The notes under the pieces: generated by a model | What the model was told of the DNA's origin: nothing | The model's input: only the letters and a program-made list of their open reading frames with translations | The model's database searches: none | Made by a program: the position numbers and the translations under genes | Assembly (NCBI GenBank): GCA_016210985.1 | Contig: JACQTD010000140.1 | Location: 1-32,037 of the forward strand | DNA from: Acidobacteriota bacterium | Lineage (GTDB): Bacteria > Acidobacteriota > Blastocatellia > HR10 > JACQTD01 | DNA length: 32,037 nt | Reading direction: 5' to 3' | Shown here: piece after piece, positions 7,518 to 18,389 of the stretch | Numbering within the stretch: position 1 is the first letter of the stretch | How the letters are laid out: each line of letters begins with the position of its first letter

Positions 7518-9248
7518 ATGCGAGAACTGACACGAGGAATCATCGTCATGCTGGTCTCCTGCAATCTGGTGTTTGGGGCACAGGCTCCGGCCCCTAAGGA
7601 GTCCCAGAAGAGCGAGGCGGCGGCGCCATTCAAGCCTGAGCAAACGGATGAGACCAAGAAGGCCGAACCGCCCAAGGACAAACCCTTCGCCGAAATCGTG
7701 AAGGATGCCCAGGAGATCAAGGGCCTGTTCACCCTCCATCGAACCGAGGAGAAGGTTTATCTCGAAATCCTTCCCGATCAACTCGAGCAGACCTATCTGC
7801 TCTCGCTGACCACCGACTCTGGAATAGGTGAACGAGGCTTCTTTGCCGCTGACATGACCGCCCAGGCGCCGATTGTTTTCCACAAGCTGGGAAAGAACAT
7901 TCAGGTGCGCTTGAGGAATACCCGGTTCACGGCCGAACCGGATACGCCGATCGAGCGGGCGGTATCGCGGTCGTTCAGCGATTCGGTGCTCGGCATCGCC
8001 AAGATCGAGAGCCTGCCGCATCCCGACCGTAAGAGTGTGCTGATCGATTTGGGAACGATTCTGCTCAGCGATCTTCCGATGCTCGGTTATGGACTGGAGG
8101 CGACCTTCCGTATCTCTTACCGATTTGATCCCAAGAACAGCGTCTTTGGCGCCGTCAAGGCGTTTCCCCGGAACGTGGAATTGGAGACGGTGGCCCACTA
8201 TGCGACTGACCGGCCGCCGCTACCTCCGCTCCTGCCGCCCGGGGCACCAGTTCCAGCGCTGCCGGCTCCCCCGCGGAATCTTCCGGACGTCCGCAGCATG
8301 ATTTTTCATTTCCGTTACAGCCTCTCCGGTCTGCCCGACAGCGGTTACCGGCCGCGGCTGGCGGATGATCGCGTCGGCCATTTCTTTGACCAGGTGGAGG
8401 ATTACACCGACGATCGGACCTATAGCACGTCTAAGCGGTACATCAACCGATGGCGCCTCGAGAAGCAGGATCCCTCCTCCGCCCTCTCGCGTCCCAAACA
8501 GCCGATCGTCTTCTGGTTGGAGAATACGATTCCGGTGGAATACCGCAACTCGGTCAGGGAAGGCATACTCATGTGGAACAAGGCGTTTGAGCGGATCGGT
8601 TTCAGGGATGCGATTGAAGTGAAACAACAGCCTGACGATGCCGACTGGGATTCCGCTGACGTCCGCTACAACACGATACGATGGTTCGCAGGCTATCCCG
8701 ACCCCGGGTTTGCCCAAGGTCCCTCCCGCACGAATCCGATGACGGGTGAGATCTATGACGCCGATATCCGATTCGCTGAATCGATGACCCGGTTCATGCG
8801 GCGCGAGGCCAGCGAGCAGATCGCTCCGGTGGCCGCGGCCTGGGAGAACAGCACGCCGTCTCCGTTTGTCAGCCCCTGGAGCCGGAACCGTGTATTCGCG
8901 GCGTGCGATTACGCTCAAGGCGCCGTGCTCGAAGCGGCGTTTGTTTCGGATCTCCTCCTCGCCCGCGGGATGGACCCGCAGGGGCCGGAGGCTGAGAGTT
9001 TCATCAAGGAGTTCCTGCGCGAGATCGCCGCGCACGAAGTCGGACATACGCTCGGGCTTCGCCACAACTTCAGGGCAAGCACGATCCACACGTTTGAACA
9101 GTTGCAGGATACTGCGATTACGGCCCGGGACGGTTTGACCGGATCGGTCATGGACTACATCCCGACGAATATTGCGGCCAAGGGCGAGAAACAAGGGGAA
9201 TATCACCAGACGACCCTGGGTCCATACGACTACTGGGCCATCGCGTGA
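7518..9248 (+). CDS. Zinc-dependent metalloprotease (DUF5117/DUF4953 type), catalytic part of a broken gene
   Basis: 576-residue ORF. A signal peptide (MRELTRGIIVMLVSCNLVFGAQA) is followed by a charged Pro/Lys linker and the DUF5117-like N-terminal region (FTLHRTEEKVYLEILPDQLE). The peptidase core holds the metzincin zinc site HEVGHTLGLRHNF at about residues 505-517 and a Met-turn, SVMDYIPTNIA, near 545. Translation stops just after the family motif GPYDYWAI. Homologues continue here with EYGY and some tens of residues before the helical C-terminal domain. That domain is found one frame back, starting at 9245, without the intervening block. The core could still fold, but the gene looks inactivated by a deletion with frameshift. 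Probably exported to the periplasm or outside. Confidence 0.8.
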   Translation: MRELTRGIIVMLVSCNLVFGAQAPAPKESQKSEAAAPFKPEQTDETKKAEPPKDKPFAEIVKDAQEIKGLFTLHRTEEKVYLEILPDQLEQTYLLSLTTDSGIGERGFFAADMTAQAPIVFHKLGKNIQVRLRNTRFTAEPDTPIERAVSRSFSDSVLGIAKIESLPHPDRKSVLIDLGTILLSDLPMLGYGLEATFRISYRFDPKNSVFGAVKAFPRNVELETVAHYATDRPPLPPLLPPGAPVPALPAPPRNLPDVRSMIFHFRYSLSGLPDSGYRPRLADDRVGHFFDQVEDYTDDRTYSTSKRYINRWRLEKQDPSSALSRPKQPIVFWLENTIPVEYRNSVREGILMWNKAFERIGFRDAIEVKQQPDDADWDSADVRYNTIRWFAGYPDPGFAQGPSRTNPMTGEIYDADIRFAESMTRFMRREASEQIAPVAAAWENSTPSPFVSPWSRNRVFAACDYAQGAVLEAAFVSDLLLARGMDPQGPEAESFIKEFLREIAAHEVGHTLGLRHNFRASTIHTFEQLQDTAITARDGLTGSVMDYIPTNIAAKGEKQGEYHQTTLGPYDYWAIA

Positions 9249-10057
9249 GGCTGGCGCAGGAGGTCTGGGCCAACATGGAAGCGAAGCTCCAGCGCCCCGG
9301 GGAGGGTTACCAGGTGCTGAGGCGGAGCTTCAACGGCGCCATGGGCCAATTCGGAGGCATGATGATCCTGGCCTCGAAATACATCGGCGGCGTATATAAG
9401 TACCGCGATCACGTCGGCGATCCCGGCAACCGCCTGCCCATCGAGCCGGTGCCGGCGCGGGAACAGAAGGAAGCACTGGGGTTGTTGACAAAAAACCTGT
9501 TCTCGCCGAATGCGTTTCAATTCTCCCCTCGCCTGCTCAGCAAACTTTCGGCCGAACGGTATCCCGATTTCACGAATCCGGCCTTTCTTCAGCGGCGTTA
9601 CGATGTGCCGATCCATCAGGCTGTGCTCAACCTGCAGCGAGCCGTGCTTGATCGCGTCTACCATCCAACCGTGCTCGGCAGGATTCTCGACAACGAACTG
9701 ATGGTAGCCTCCCCGGCCGACGCACTCTCGATGGGCCTGTTGTTCAATTCGATTCAGGAGGCGGTCTGGGCCGAAGTTAAGAACCCGGGAGCGTCGATGA
9801 TGATCAACAGTTACCGCCGATCCCTCCAACGCGAGCACCTGAGGAAGGTCATCGCCATGGTGCTTCGCGACGCGGCCGTGCCGGAGGATGCCCGGACCCT
9901 GGCGAGGCAGACGCTGGTTTCGCTTCGAGGCCAATTGCAGGGTGCACTTGCGAGACCGGGATTGAAGTCGACGGCCGAAGCCCGGGCCCATTTGTCGGAG
10001 AGTCTGGCGAGGGTGGACGAAGCGCTGAAGGCGAACGCGCAAAGAACCGCTTTTTGA
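9245..10057 (+). pseudogene. C-terminal domain of the same metalloprotease, out of frame
   Basis: This frame encodes 270 residues matching the C-terminal helical region of the same protease family (RLAQEVWANMEAKLQRPGEGYQ, GGMMILASKYIGGVYKYRDH, PNAFQFSPRLLSKLSAERYP). It lies one base back relative to 7518-9248 and overlaps its stop. A GTG at 9245 could in principle start it, but there is no Shine-Dalgarno of note and the segment makes no sense alone. The two parts together are best read as one damaged gene, with the block after GPYDYWAI deleted. The gene converges with the GlcG-like gene (stop at 10078), with only 20 bp between them. Confidence 0.7.
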
Positions 10058-10077
10058 TGCCGTAACCGGCACAGTGC

Positions 10078-11700
10078 TCAGCCGCCGGGATTCCGGTTGA
10101 ACTTCAAGTAAGGGAGCCGAACGCCGTTGATCAAAATGCGGTCGGCCCTTATTTCCACCGGGGCTTCGAACCCTCGCGTGCCGGCCGCGGTCACCACGTC
10201 GTCCTGCTCGACGCCGTCGCCGCTGATCCCGAGGCCGCCGACCAGTCTGCCATTTCGATACAGCGGCGCGCTCCCGGGAAAGAAGACGATGCCGCTCCGG
10301 TTCCTGCCCTGGCCGCTCTGCTGGGAGCCTTGTGAACACGGTGTCGCCGTGTCGGGCAGATAGAGGGAAGCAAAAAACGGACCCCAGAACTGCCGGTCGT
10401 TCGATCCCGAACCGGGGCCGATCCCCGGCGGAAACAGCGGCTGGGAACCAAAGCCGATGGATCGGTTGGTCATGGCCGTGCCCATCGGAACGCCGGGAAG
10501 ATCCGCCGCCGTGCGCTCACTCCCGCTGAGGAAAACGACATTGCGCGCTTTCGAGACCGCCACATCGATGCTAAAGACCGTGCTGTCCGGCATACGATAG
10601 AGCCCGAGAACATTCCCGGCGAGGTCGCCCACCGCGATCACCATTCGGGTGCGGCTTCCCTCCGGCAGGCGGATGGCGGCGCGGGTCCGGTCGGCCTCGT
10701 CGATGGCATGTTGAATGATCCCGCTGACTTCGGCCGCGCTGATCTCCGGGCTTCCGCTCGGTCCGACGAGCCATCCCTCCGGGGCAGTGCCCCCGTGTCG
10801 CGGTGAGACCATCCAGCTGCCGCTCACCTCGACACCTGCAGTCCCTGGACAGCGAAAAGCGTCCGGTACCGGCGGGATGATCACGCCGCCGATCCGGGTC
10901 AGGGGCAGCCGGATTCCCTCCAGGAAAATCACACCCGGCGCCGGGAGCGGGAGCAATGCACCTATCCCCGGGCAGGCCGCGGTGAACGACGCCAATTCAT
11001 TTCGCCCACCCGAAGCGCCGGCGACACCGATTCCTCCGGCCACACGGCCAGCCTTGTAGATCGGCATGCCGCCGCCGTTGACCGAGGCGTGATCGCTGTC
11101 TGCCACATCAGCCTTGCCGGTCGTGATGCCGAGGCCGGGGGTGGTCCCATCGATGGAGCGGGAGACCGGGACCTCCTGCCCAGGAAGGTACCGCACCGTG
11201 ACCCCATCGACCAAATCACATCCTCGATTCGTATTCTCGATACCATAAAGGGCGCCGTTGGCGGTATTGCGGATGCCCGGCGGAAAATGAATGCCGCTGA
11301 TGAAGCGAACCGTTCTGGACGACAAAGGCGCCTGATCGTTGCTGAAGAAAGCGCCGGTTCGAGCGAGAGACACAGCGAGTTCAGCCGTGTCCACTATCGC
11401 GCCGAAATTCCCAATCGCCCGGTCGGGCGCGCTTGCCACACGCAAGATTCCCAGGATAGCTCCCGCGCGATCCGTGACGGCCACCACGACCGGTTCGATC
11501 GCCGCATTTGCAGCGGCCATGATCAATTCTTCGACTTCCGAAGCGGTCAAACGCGGAGGCTCAGACGCCCGCTTCATGCGACCCCCGCCGGCGGGTGTGG
11601 ACAGGGCCAGGAGCGCCAGCAGGAGCATGATCGTGCGGGAAAGCCTTCCACGGCTATCCGGCGCAGGATGGAGGCGGGTCAATCTGATCTCTGGCATCAT
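10078..11700 (-). CDS. Exported protein with two GlcG/HbpS-like (haem-degrading family) domains
   Basis: About 540 residues from the ATG at 11700, which has AGGAT ten bases upstream. The longer 600-residue ORF reads through the palindromic repeat at 11797-11904 and is rejected. A signal peptide is visible (TIMLLLALLALSTPAGG). Two related domains of the GlcG/HbpS family (DUF336, Haem_degrading) follow: LTASEVEELIMAAANAAIEP...DRAGAILGILR, and ISAAEVSGIIQHAIDEADRT...DLAGNVLGLYR. Each ends in a glycine-rich turn block of the GGGMPIYKAGRVAGGIGVAG type. The family includes extracellular haem-binding sensors and proteins of unknown role; whether this one binds haem is untested. It is divergent from the barrel gene at 12011, with the repeat between them. 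Confidence 0.78.
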   Translation of the reverse strand: MMPEIRLTRLHPAPDSRGRLSRTIMLLLALLALSTPAGGGRMKRASEPPRLTASEVEELIMAAANAAIEPVVVAVTDRAGAILGILRVASAPDRAIGNFGAIVDTAELAVSLARTGAFFSNDQAPLSSRTVRFISGIHFPPGIRNTANGALYGIENTNRGCDLVDGVTVRYLPGQEVPVSRSIDGTTPGLGITTGKADVADSDHASVNGGGMPIYKAGRVAGGIGVAGASGGRNELASFTAACPGIGALLPLPAPGVIFLEGIRLPLTRIGGVIIPPVPDAFRCPGTAGVEVSGSWMVSPRHGGTAPEGWLVGPSGSPEISAAEVSGIIQHAIDEADRTRAAIRLPEGSRTRMVIAVGDLAGNVLGLYRMPDSTVFSIDVAVSKARNVVFLSGSERTAADLPGVPMGTAMTNRSIGFGSQPLFPPGIGPGSGSNDRQFWGPFFASLYLPDTATPCSQGSQQSGQGRNRSGIVFFPGSAPLYRNGRLVGGLGISGDGVEQDDVVTAAGTRGFEAPVEIRADRILINGVRLPYLKFNRNPGG

Positions 11701-11796
11701 TCGAAATCGATCCTCGTCGTCGGTATGGATAACATAGCCCTCGAGCCTTGCCAGGTAAAGCGAGAGAAGGGTCAAGAACCCGGCGAGTTGATCCCC

Positions 11797-11904
11797 GGGA
11801 ACGCCAATCTCCTGATTGGCGTCGTCCAGGTTTGAGACCACGCCAATCAGGAGATTGGCGTCGTCCAGGTTTGAGACCACGCCAATCAGGAGATTGGCGT
11901 TCCC
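11797..11904. repeat. Three palindromic units at 39-bp period with 25-bp terminal inverted repeats
   Basis: Three 20-bp hairpins occur at 11802-11821, 11841-11860 and 11880-11899. Each has stem CGCCAATC/GATTGGCG and a 4-base loop. The two spacers are the same 19-base sequence, TCGTCCAGGTTTGAGACCA, giving an exact 39-bp period. The loop is TCCT in the first copy and AGGA in the other two, so copy one is inverted. With the flanking GGGAA and TTCCC, the outer 25 bases on each side are perfect reverse complements. It resembles a REP/BIME-like dispersed element and lies between two divergent genes. It could also act as a structured 5' region or a terminator for either side. Confidence 0.85.
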
Positions 11905-12010
11905 AGGGCCGGCCTGTCGAACCGTTGACTTGATCCGGAGGATGTGATGTTATCCCGGCCGGTTCAGATCATCTCACCTTTTCGTGGACGAGGCTTCCGC
12001 GGGTGCTTCC

Positions 12011-14398
12011 ATGGCTAGGGCGGATGGCTTACACAAGCCCAGAACGGTAGCGGGAGTGATGTTCACAGTGGCCTTGTTCCATGGGCCGGTCCTCGTCGGC
12101 GCGCACGAACAAATTGACAGCGGCGCCGGAGCCTATTCAGATCGCCATCGTGTGATTGCAGTCTCGATGCCTGCTGTTCCGGGTCAGCGGATACCGGGTC
12201 GGCGTGCAGAGACCAAAGCCGCAATCCAGGGCCAGGTAAGAGATGCATCTGGACGACCCATTCCCGGCGCGAGCGTCCGGCTGATCTATGCCCAGACTCC
12301 CCGCACGCTCGAGTTGACGGCGGACGGAGATGGCGTCTTCCGCGCACGCGGCCTGGAACCGGGTGAGTGTCAGGTCGTCATCGAGATGGCCGGCTACGAA
12401 CCGAAACATCGTACCGGGCTCGTGCTCAACGCGGGTCAGACGGTCTCGCTCGAGATTGAAATGCTATCCACGACCGGGGGCAATCCCGCTGAGCCCTCGG
12501 GGAGGGAAGGAGAGCGGCTCATTACCCGGAATCGCTTGGGTGACCTCGGGGATCATGCCGAATCCTCCACAGCGAGATCGATGGAGGGCATGCATCCGGC
12601 CCTCCGGCCGCGGCCGGAAGAGGTTGCCGAGGCGCCGATTCGTAGCATTGATGGGATCGACCTAAATCGGGTTGATCCGCCCCTGGGGTATTCTGGCCCG
12701 CTTCGACCTCCCCCCCCGGCGCCTACGCACGGCCGATTTGAGGTCTACGAGGATCGCTGGAGAATCGGATTTCCAGATTGGAACCGGGGAGGGCCCGGCG
12801 AGGCGCCCTACGTCCGGGGGCGCTGGTATGATCCCTTTCATCAAAACATGCTCAAAGGCGATTACCCGGTGATCGGTCAACACATCTTCCTGAGTTTGAC
12901 GGCGGCAAGCGACACGCTGGCGGAGCCGAGGCGGCTCTATGTCCCGAGCGGCGCGAGCGCATTCCAGCCCGGCCGCACTCCGTTTTTTGGGCGCGGTGAG
13001 CAGTTTCTTCTCACTCAGAATTTCTTGGTCTCCGTCGACCTGTTCCGCGGCGACGCCGGATTCCGGCCGCGTGATTGGTCGATTCGAATTACACCTGTCT
13101 TCAATATCAATTTCCTGCAGACCCGGGAGAACGGACTCGTGAACATCGATGTGCGGAAGGGAACGCTCCGGACTGACGGACAGGTGGCCCTCCAGGAGCT
13201 CTTCGGCGAGGTGAAGCTCTTCGATGTTGGATCCCATTTCGATTTTGTTTCCGTGCGGGCGGGTATTCAGCCGTTCGTCAGCGATTTCCGCGGCTTCATT
13301 TTCGTCGATGAGCAGCCGGGCATCCGGTTCTTCGGAAACTTCGGCTCCAACCGAAATCAGTGGAATGCGGCGATCTTCACGCTTCTGGAAAAAGACACCA
13401 ACAGCGTTCTAAACACCCTCTTCGAGCCCCGGCATCAATATGTGGCGGTCGCGAATTTCTCCCGGCAGGATTTCCTGGCGAAGGGATACACGATTCAAGC
13501 CAGCCTTCATTACAGCGATGATCATGCCGGAAGATCGGACGAGGAGGGCGGGCTTCATTTTGACACCAACGGCTTCCTGGTTCGCCCGGCGGCGGCAGGG
13601 GCTTTCACGCCCCATAACATCAAGGTGGGATATCTCGGGATCGCGGGCGAGGGACACATCGGCCGTCTCAATGTCAGTCATGCGTTTTATCAAGCGCTCG
13701 GCCGTGACGATCTCAATCCGATCGCCGGGCGCGGGGTTCACATTAACGCCCAGATGGCGGCCGCCGAGTTTTCATACGAACGCGACTGGCTCTCCTTCAA
13801 GGGCTCGTTCTTCTTCTCCTCCGGTGATTCCGACCCCACGGACGGGACGGCTCGAGGGTTCGATGCGATCCTGGATAACCCGAATTTCGCCGGCGGCAGC
13901 GGCTTCAGTTTTTCCAACCGGCCGCTCACCCGGGACAATCTGTTTCAGCCGAACATTCCCGGAGGCGGCTTCGGGTTCTGGAACCGCCAGGGGATTGCAT
14001 TGGCGGGGACGAGTGTCGGGCTCGTCCACCGGCAGAGCTTGCTTCCAAGCCTGCGGAGCAACAAAGACGAGGGACAGGCCAGTTTCGTCAATCCAGGCCT
14101 GTTTCTCTACAACCTGGGTGTCGACGCGGCGATCACGCCGAAGATGAAAGGGTCCTTCAACATAAATTATCTGCAATTCCACCGTACAGAACCGCTGGAG
14201 CTCCTGCTCTTTCAGCCAGGTTTGCGGCGGAGCATCGGGTTAGATTACAGCCTGGGGTTCCAATACCGTCCCTTTCTGAACGATCAATGCATCATCACCG
14301 CCGGCGCCGCCGGACTGACCCCGGGGGACGGGCTGAAGCGGATTTATACATCGAAAACTCTATATTCGACGTTTGTGGGCGTTCGTTTGATGTTCTAA
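12011..14398 (+). CDS. Carboxypeptidase-regulatory-like domain fused to predicted outer-membrane beta-barrel
   Basis: About 795 residues from ATG 12011 (the track's GTG at 11984 is an alternative). A signal peptide ([20 protein letters not shown]) is followed by a CarboxypepD_reg domain ([20 protein letters not shown] ... [19 protein letters not shown]). The C-terminal 550 or so residues are rich in alternating aromatic/polar strands typical of a beta-barrel ([52 protein letters not shown]), ending in VGVRLMF with a terminal Phe, the usual outer-membrane insertion signal. No TonB plug motif is evident. The decahaem cytochrome starts 62 bp downstream, so this may be its outer-membrane partner (inference). 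Confidence 0.72.
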   Translation: MARADGLHKPRTVAGVMFTVALFHGPVLVGAHEQIDSGAGAYSDRHRVIAVSMPAVPGQRIPGRRAETKAAIQGQVRDASGRPIPGASVRLIYAQTPRTLELTADGDGVFRARGLEPGECQVVIEMAGYEPKHRTGLVLNAGQTVSLEIEMLSTTGGNPAEPSGREGERLITRNRLGDLGDHAESSTARSMEGMHPALRPRPEEVAEAPIRSIDGIDLNRVDPPLGYSGPLRPPPPAPTHGRFEVYEDRWRIGFPDWNRGGPGEAPYVRGRWYDPFHQNMLKGDYPVIGQHIFLSLTAASDTLAEPRRLYVPSGASAFQPGRTPFFGRGEQFLLTQNFLVSVDLFRGDAGFRPRDWSIRITPVFNINFLQTRENGLVNIDVRKGTLRTDGQVALQELFGEVKLFDVGSHFDFVSVRAGIQPFVSDFRGFIFVDEQPGIRFFGNFGSNRNQWNAAIFTLLEKDTNSVLNTLFEPRHQYVAVANFSRQDFLAKGYTIQASLHYSDDHAGRSDEEGGLHFDTNGFLVRPAAAGAFTPHNIKVGYLGIAGEGHIGRLNVSHAFYQALGRDDLNPIAGRGVHINAQMAAAEFSYERDWLSFKGSFFFSSGDSDPTDGTARGFDAILDNPNFAGGSGFSFSNRPLTRDNLFQPNIPGGGFGFWNRQGIALAGTSVGLVHRQSLLPSLRSNKDEGQASFVNPGLFLYNLGVDAAITPKMKGSFNINYLQFHRTEPLELLLFQPGLRRSIGLDYSLGFQYRPFLNDQCIITAGAAGLTPGDGLKRIYTSKTLYSTFVGVRLMF

Positions 14399-14460
14399 TA
14401 GGAGGGCGGGGAACCCCCTCGGAGGGAGCGCGACACGTCGTCGACGGGAATTCCCAAGCA

Positions 14461-17400
14461 ATGAGCGCCGTAGAACGCAGGTCCTTGATCAAGGCAGGAT
14501 CGCTCATCCTCCTGATCGCGATCCTCATATTGGGCTCGGCGCTATCGGACGAAGATCGCGCGCGGGCCACCTTGCGCCACGCGCCCGCAGGCTCAGTTGT
14601 GGCCGGATCCCTTCACCCTGAGGCCCCCACCGGCCAGCGGTCGTACGATCAGATCTCCGATCCGCAACTCCTCAGCCAGACCGAGGCGGAGGCGGAGCGC
14701 AAGAGCGCCGGCTGCGTCACATGTCATACACAGGTCGACTCACCCACGATGCACACGTCCGAGGCGGTGCGGCTAGGCTGCGCTGATTGTCATGGCGGCG
14801 CGTTCGAGGTCAGCCTGCCCGCGGGCGTGACCAGCGATACGCCGCGCTATGAGGAAATCAAGCGCAAATCACACGTTCATCCCCGGTTGAAAGGCTTCTG
14901 GCCGAAATCGGCCAATCCGGTCCGGTCCTACGCGAAGCTCAACCAGGAGAGCGCAGCGTACATACAGTTCATCAATCCGGGCGATCTCAGGGTGGTCGAT
15001 CAAACCTGCGGGCGTTGTCACGCGCGGGAGACGGATCTGGTCAAAAATAGCATGATGACCCATGGCGCTATGTTGTGGGGGGCCGCGCTCTACAATAACG
15101 GTGCGTTTCCACTCAAGAATGCGCGCTTCGGCGAGAGCTATGACCATCTCGGCCGCCCGCAACAGTTGCGGACCGTTCCTCCACCTACTCCCGAAGAGAC
15201 CCGTCAGAAGGGGATTCTGGCCTTCCTTGACCCGCTGCCACGGTGGGAAATATCCCAGCCCGGCAATATCCTCAGGGTCTTCGAACGCGGCGAAGATAAA
15301 TTGAGCTTCCGCGGCCTGGGAACCCAAAACAGGACCGATCCGACCTTTCTCAGCGTCCAAAAGACGCGCCTGCTGGACCCGAACTTGTCGTTCCTGGGCA
15401 CCAATGATCATCCGGGAGACTACCGTTCGAGCGGTTGTTCGGCCTGCCATGTCCTTTACGCCAATGACCGGTTCCCGGCGCATTCAGGGCCGGCGGCGGA
15501 GTTCGGTCACCTGGGTTTCAGCCATTCGAGTGATCCGACCATACCGAAAAATGAGTCGGGCCATCCCATCAAGCATCGGCTCACCCGATCGATACCCTCC
15601 AGCCAGTGCATCGTTTGTCATATCCATCCCGGCACTTCCTTTGCCAATGCCTATCTCGGGTATATGTGGTGGGACAACGAGACCGACGGCGAGTTCATGT
15701 ATCCGCGGCAGGCCAAGCGTCTGAGCGCGGAGGAGGAACGCGCCCGGCTCGAAGCCAATCCGGAATCGGCCTCGCTCAAGGGCCTGTGGTCGGAACCCGG
15801 GTTTCTGGCGAGCGTGAGCGAATTGAATCCGGAACTGAAGCACAGCCAATTCGCGGACTTCCACGGTCATGGTTGGATATTTCGTGCCATCTTTAAACAC
15901 GACCGAAAGGGAAATTTCCTGGATGATGCCGGTTGGGTCGTCTCTCCGGTGACGAGCCAAAAGCTTCAGGAAGCTGTCCGGCTGCCGACACCGGAGGAAT
16001 TGCTGAACGGCCGGCCGGGAACTCCGGTTCACTTGAAGGATATCCACCTCGAACGGGGCATGCATTGCATCGACTGTCACTTCGAACAGGATGTTCATGG
16101 CAATGGCAAGCTCTATGGCGAAGTGCGCAATGCAATCGAGATCGATTGTATCGACTGCCATGGGACCATCGATCGGCGGCCGACCTTGAAGACGTCGGGT
16201 CCCGCCGCCGGCCCCAGCGATCTCACCTCGCGGCGAACCCCATTCGGGCAGCGGCGATTCGAGTGGCGTGGCGATCGTCTGTTTCAGCGCTCGATGGTGA
16301 CACCCGACCTCGAGTGGGAGATCACGCAGACGCTCGACACGATCACGCCCGGAAATCCGCATTACAGTGAACGGGCGAGGCTCGCCAAGACGATGCGGCG
16401 CGACGGCCGGACCTGGGGGGATGTCCCGGCGGATCCGCGGACCCTGGCCCACCAGAATGACAACATGTCCTGCTATGCCTGCCACTCTTCGTGGATGACC
16501 AGTTGCTTCGGCTGCCACCTTCCGATGAAGGCGAACGCCAAGCGACCGATGCTCCACAATGAAGGCGAGGTTTCGCGCAATTGGACTTCATACAACTACC
16601 AGGTTCTCCGCGACGATGTCTTCATGCTGGGAAGAGACAGCACGGTTAAGGGCCACAGGATTGCGCCCGTCCGCTCCTCGAGCGCGGTCCTGGTGGGGTC
16701 CCAGAATGCCAACCGGGAATGGATCTACTCCCAGCAACAGACCATTTCGTCCGAGGGGTACAGCGGACAGGCCTTCAATCCCCACTTTCCCCACACCGTC
16801 CGCGGCAAGGAGACGAAGACCTGCACCGACTGCCATGTGTCTTCGAAGGACGACAACAACGCCTGGATGGCGCAAATGCTTCTCCAGGGCACGAATTTCG
16901 TCAATTTTCTCGGCCGGTTTGTTTATGTAGCCAAAGGGGAGCACGGGTTCGAATCGGTGGTCGTCACCGAGGCCGACGAGCCCCAGGCCGTCATCGGCAG
17001 CCACCTTCACCGGCTCGCCTATCCCGATAGGTTCGAGAAGCACCGGGCGGGTGGGGACCGCCTGCGCGAGGCCTATCACCATCCGGGCCGTGACATCCTG
17101 AGGCTGCCCGGCCGTAAGCACGAAGTGCTCAATCTGCAATTGCGGGGTGAGTACCTTTACGCCGCCACCGGAGAGGGGGGTCTGAGGGTCTATGACGTGG
17201 CGCAGATCGATAACAAGGGCATCTCTGAGCGGATGACAACTTCGCCCGTTTCACCCCTCGGCCAGCGGCTCCATGTGAAGACCCGGTACGCAACCGCGGT
17301 AGCGCCGCCGACGACCCTGGGTGTGGATCCTACCCGCCGGCGGTTACCGGAAAACGAAGAGCAGCCCATTCATCCGCTTTACGGATATCTCTATGTCACG

Positions 17401-18345
17401 GACAAGTACGAGGGTCTCATTCTCGTAAGCGCGGCAACGCTCCTGGACGGCGATCCGACGAACAACTTCCTGAATCGTGCGGTGACTTTCAACCCCGGAG
17501 GCGCGCTCAACGGCGCCGTCAACCTCGCCGTAGCCGGGCATTATGTCTACGTGGCCTGCGACCGGGGAATCGTCGTGGTGAACATCGATGATCCGTTGCG
17601 TCCCCAAATCGTCGCCGAAGTCGGAGCGCCCTACGTCAACAGACCAAGGGTCCTCGCGATCCAGTTTCGTTACGGATTTGTTTGTGACACCGAAGGGGTA
17701 AAAGTGATCGATGTCACCATCCCCGAGCAGACCCGCGCCGTGCCAGCCGCATACGTGCCGCTGGAGGACGCAAGGGACATCTATGTGGCGCGAACTTACG
17801 CGTATGTTGCCGGGGGGAGGCAGGGACTCGTGATCGTTGATGTCGAGCAACCCGCCTCGCCCCGCATAGACCAGATCTTTCACGCTGATGGCGCGCTGGA
17901 TGATGCCACCGGTGTGAAAGTCGGCATGACCAATGCCAGCCTCTTTGCTTATGTTGCCGACGGGCACAACGGGCTTCGTGTCATTCAACTGGCGTCCCCT
18001 GAGACACCCGGCATCGCGGGCTTCAGCCCGCGTCCCGATCCCCGCCTGATTGCGACTTACCACACCCACGGTGAAGCGCTGGCCCTCTCGAAGGGGCTGG
18101 ACCGCGACCGGGCGGTCGACGAGAGCGGTCATCAAGTGGCCGTATTCGGGCGAAGGGGTGCCAGACCTTTCAACTTGGAAGAGCAGCGGCGAATGTACTT
18201 GAAGGACGGTAAGCTTTACTCCGTTACCGATCTCCCTCCCGGCCCGCCCCAGACATCAATGAAACCTCTGGTCACATGGCTGCTTCTAGGTGGAAGCATC
18301 GGGCTTCCCCTGACGTACATCGCATTTCGCCGGCGCAGACGCTAG
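14461..18345 (+). CDS. Decahaem c-type cytochrome fused to LVIVD-type beta-propeller, membrane anchored
   Basis: 1294 residues from ATG 14461; the track's earlier start lies inside the barrel gene. An N-terminal hydrophobic helix ([18 protein letters not shown]) directs export. Ten CXXCH haem sites follow: CVTCH, CADCH, CGRCH, CSACH, CIVCH, CIDCH, CIDCH, CYACH, CFGCH and CTDCH, between about residues 84 and 790. From about 890 to 1230 run LVIVD-like propeller repeats ([57 protein letters not shown]). The end is a Pro-rich stretch, a transmembrane helix ([20 protein letters not shown]) and RRRRR, like a membrane-anchoring or sorting tail. Probable role: extracytoplasmic electron transfer; redox partners unknown. 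Likely cotranscribed with the barrel gene. Confidence 0.88.
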   Translation: MSAVERRSLIKAGSLILLIAILILGSALSDEDRARATLRHAPAGSVVAGSLHPEAPTGQRSYDQISDPQLLSQTEAEAERKSAGCVTCHTQVDSPTMHTSEAVRLGCADCHGGAFEVSLPAGVTSDTPRYEEIKRKSHVHPRLKGFWPKSANPVRSYAKLNQESAAYIQFINPGDLRVVDQTCGRCHARETDLVKNSMMTHGAMLWGAALYNNGAFPLKNARFGESYDHLGRPQQLRTVPPPTPEETRQKGILAFLDPLPRWEISQPGNILRVFERGEDKLSFRGLGTQNRTDPTFLSVQKTRLLDPNLSFLGTNDHPGDYRSSGCSACHVLYANDRFPAHSGPAAEFGHLGFSHSSDPTIPKNESGHPIKHRLTRSIPSSQCIVCHIHPGTSFANAYLGYMWWDNETDGEFMYPRQAKRLSAEEERARLEANPESASLKGLWSEPGFLASVSELNPELKHSQFADFHGHGWIFRAIFKHDRKGNFLDDAGWVVSPVTSQKLQEAVRLPTPEELLNGRPGTPVHLKDIHLERGMHCIDCHFEQDVHGNGKLYGEVRNAIEIDCIDCHGTIDRRPTLKTSGPAAGPSDLTSRRTPFGQRRFEWRGDRLFQRSMVTPDLEWEITQTLDTITPGNPHYSERARLAKTMRRDGRTWGDVPADPRTLAHQNDNMSCYACHSSWMTSCFGCHLPMKANAKRPMLHNEGEVSRNWTSYNYQVLRDDVFMLGRDSTVKGHRIAPVRSSSAVLVGSQNANREWIYSQQQTISSEGYSGQAFNPHFPHTVRGKETKTCTDCHVSSKDDNNAWMAQMLLQGTNFVNFLGRFVYVAKGEHGFESVVVTEADEPQAVIGSHLHRLAYPDRFEKHRAGGDRLREAYHHPGRDILRLPGRKHEVLNLQLRGEYLYAATGEGGLRVYDVAQIDNKGISERMTTSPVSPLGQRLHVKTRYATAVAPPTTLGVDPTRRRLPENEEQPIHPLYGYLYVTDKYEGLILVSAATLLDGDPTNNFLNRAVTFNPGGALNGAVNLAVAGHYVYVACDRGIVVVNIDDPLRPQIVAEVGAPYVNRPRVLAIQFRYGFVCDTEGVKVIDVTIPEQTRAVPAAYVPLEDARDIYVARTYAYVAGGRQGLVIVDVEQPASPRIDQIFHADGALDDATGVKVGMTNASLFAYVADGHNGLRVIQLASPETPGIAGFSPRPDPRLIATYHTHGEALALSKGLDRDRAVDESGHQVAVFGRRGARPFNLEEQRRMYLKDGKLYSVTDLPPGPPQTSMKPLVTWLLLGGSIGLPLTYIAFRRRRR

Positions 18346-18389
18346 TCGCGCCTCGACCTCCTGAATCTGCGTTCAACAAGGCGAAGAGA

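Noticed and set aside
9240-9250. Programmed -1 frameshift joining the two metalloprotease ORFs
   Set aside because: No slippery heptamer at the junction, and a block of conserved residues is missing, which recoding would not explain.
11701-11880. N-terminal extension of the GlcG-like protein
   Set aside because: It translates the palindromic repeat, and a signal peptide follows the ATG at 11700.
11797-11904. CRISPR-like array
   Set aside because: The 19-base spacers are identical and the units are palindromic hairpins; CRISPR spacers should differ. No cas genes are present.
14287-14460. N-terminal extension of the decahaem cytochrome
   Set aside because: It overlaps the barrel gene and is Arg/His-rich; the signal helix directly follows ATG 14461.
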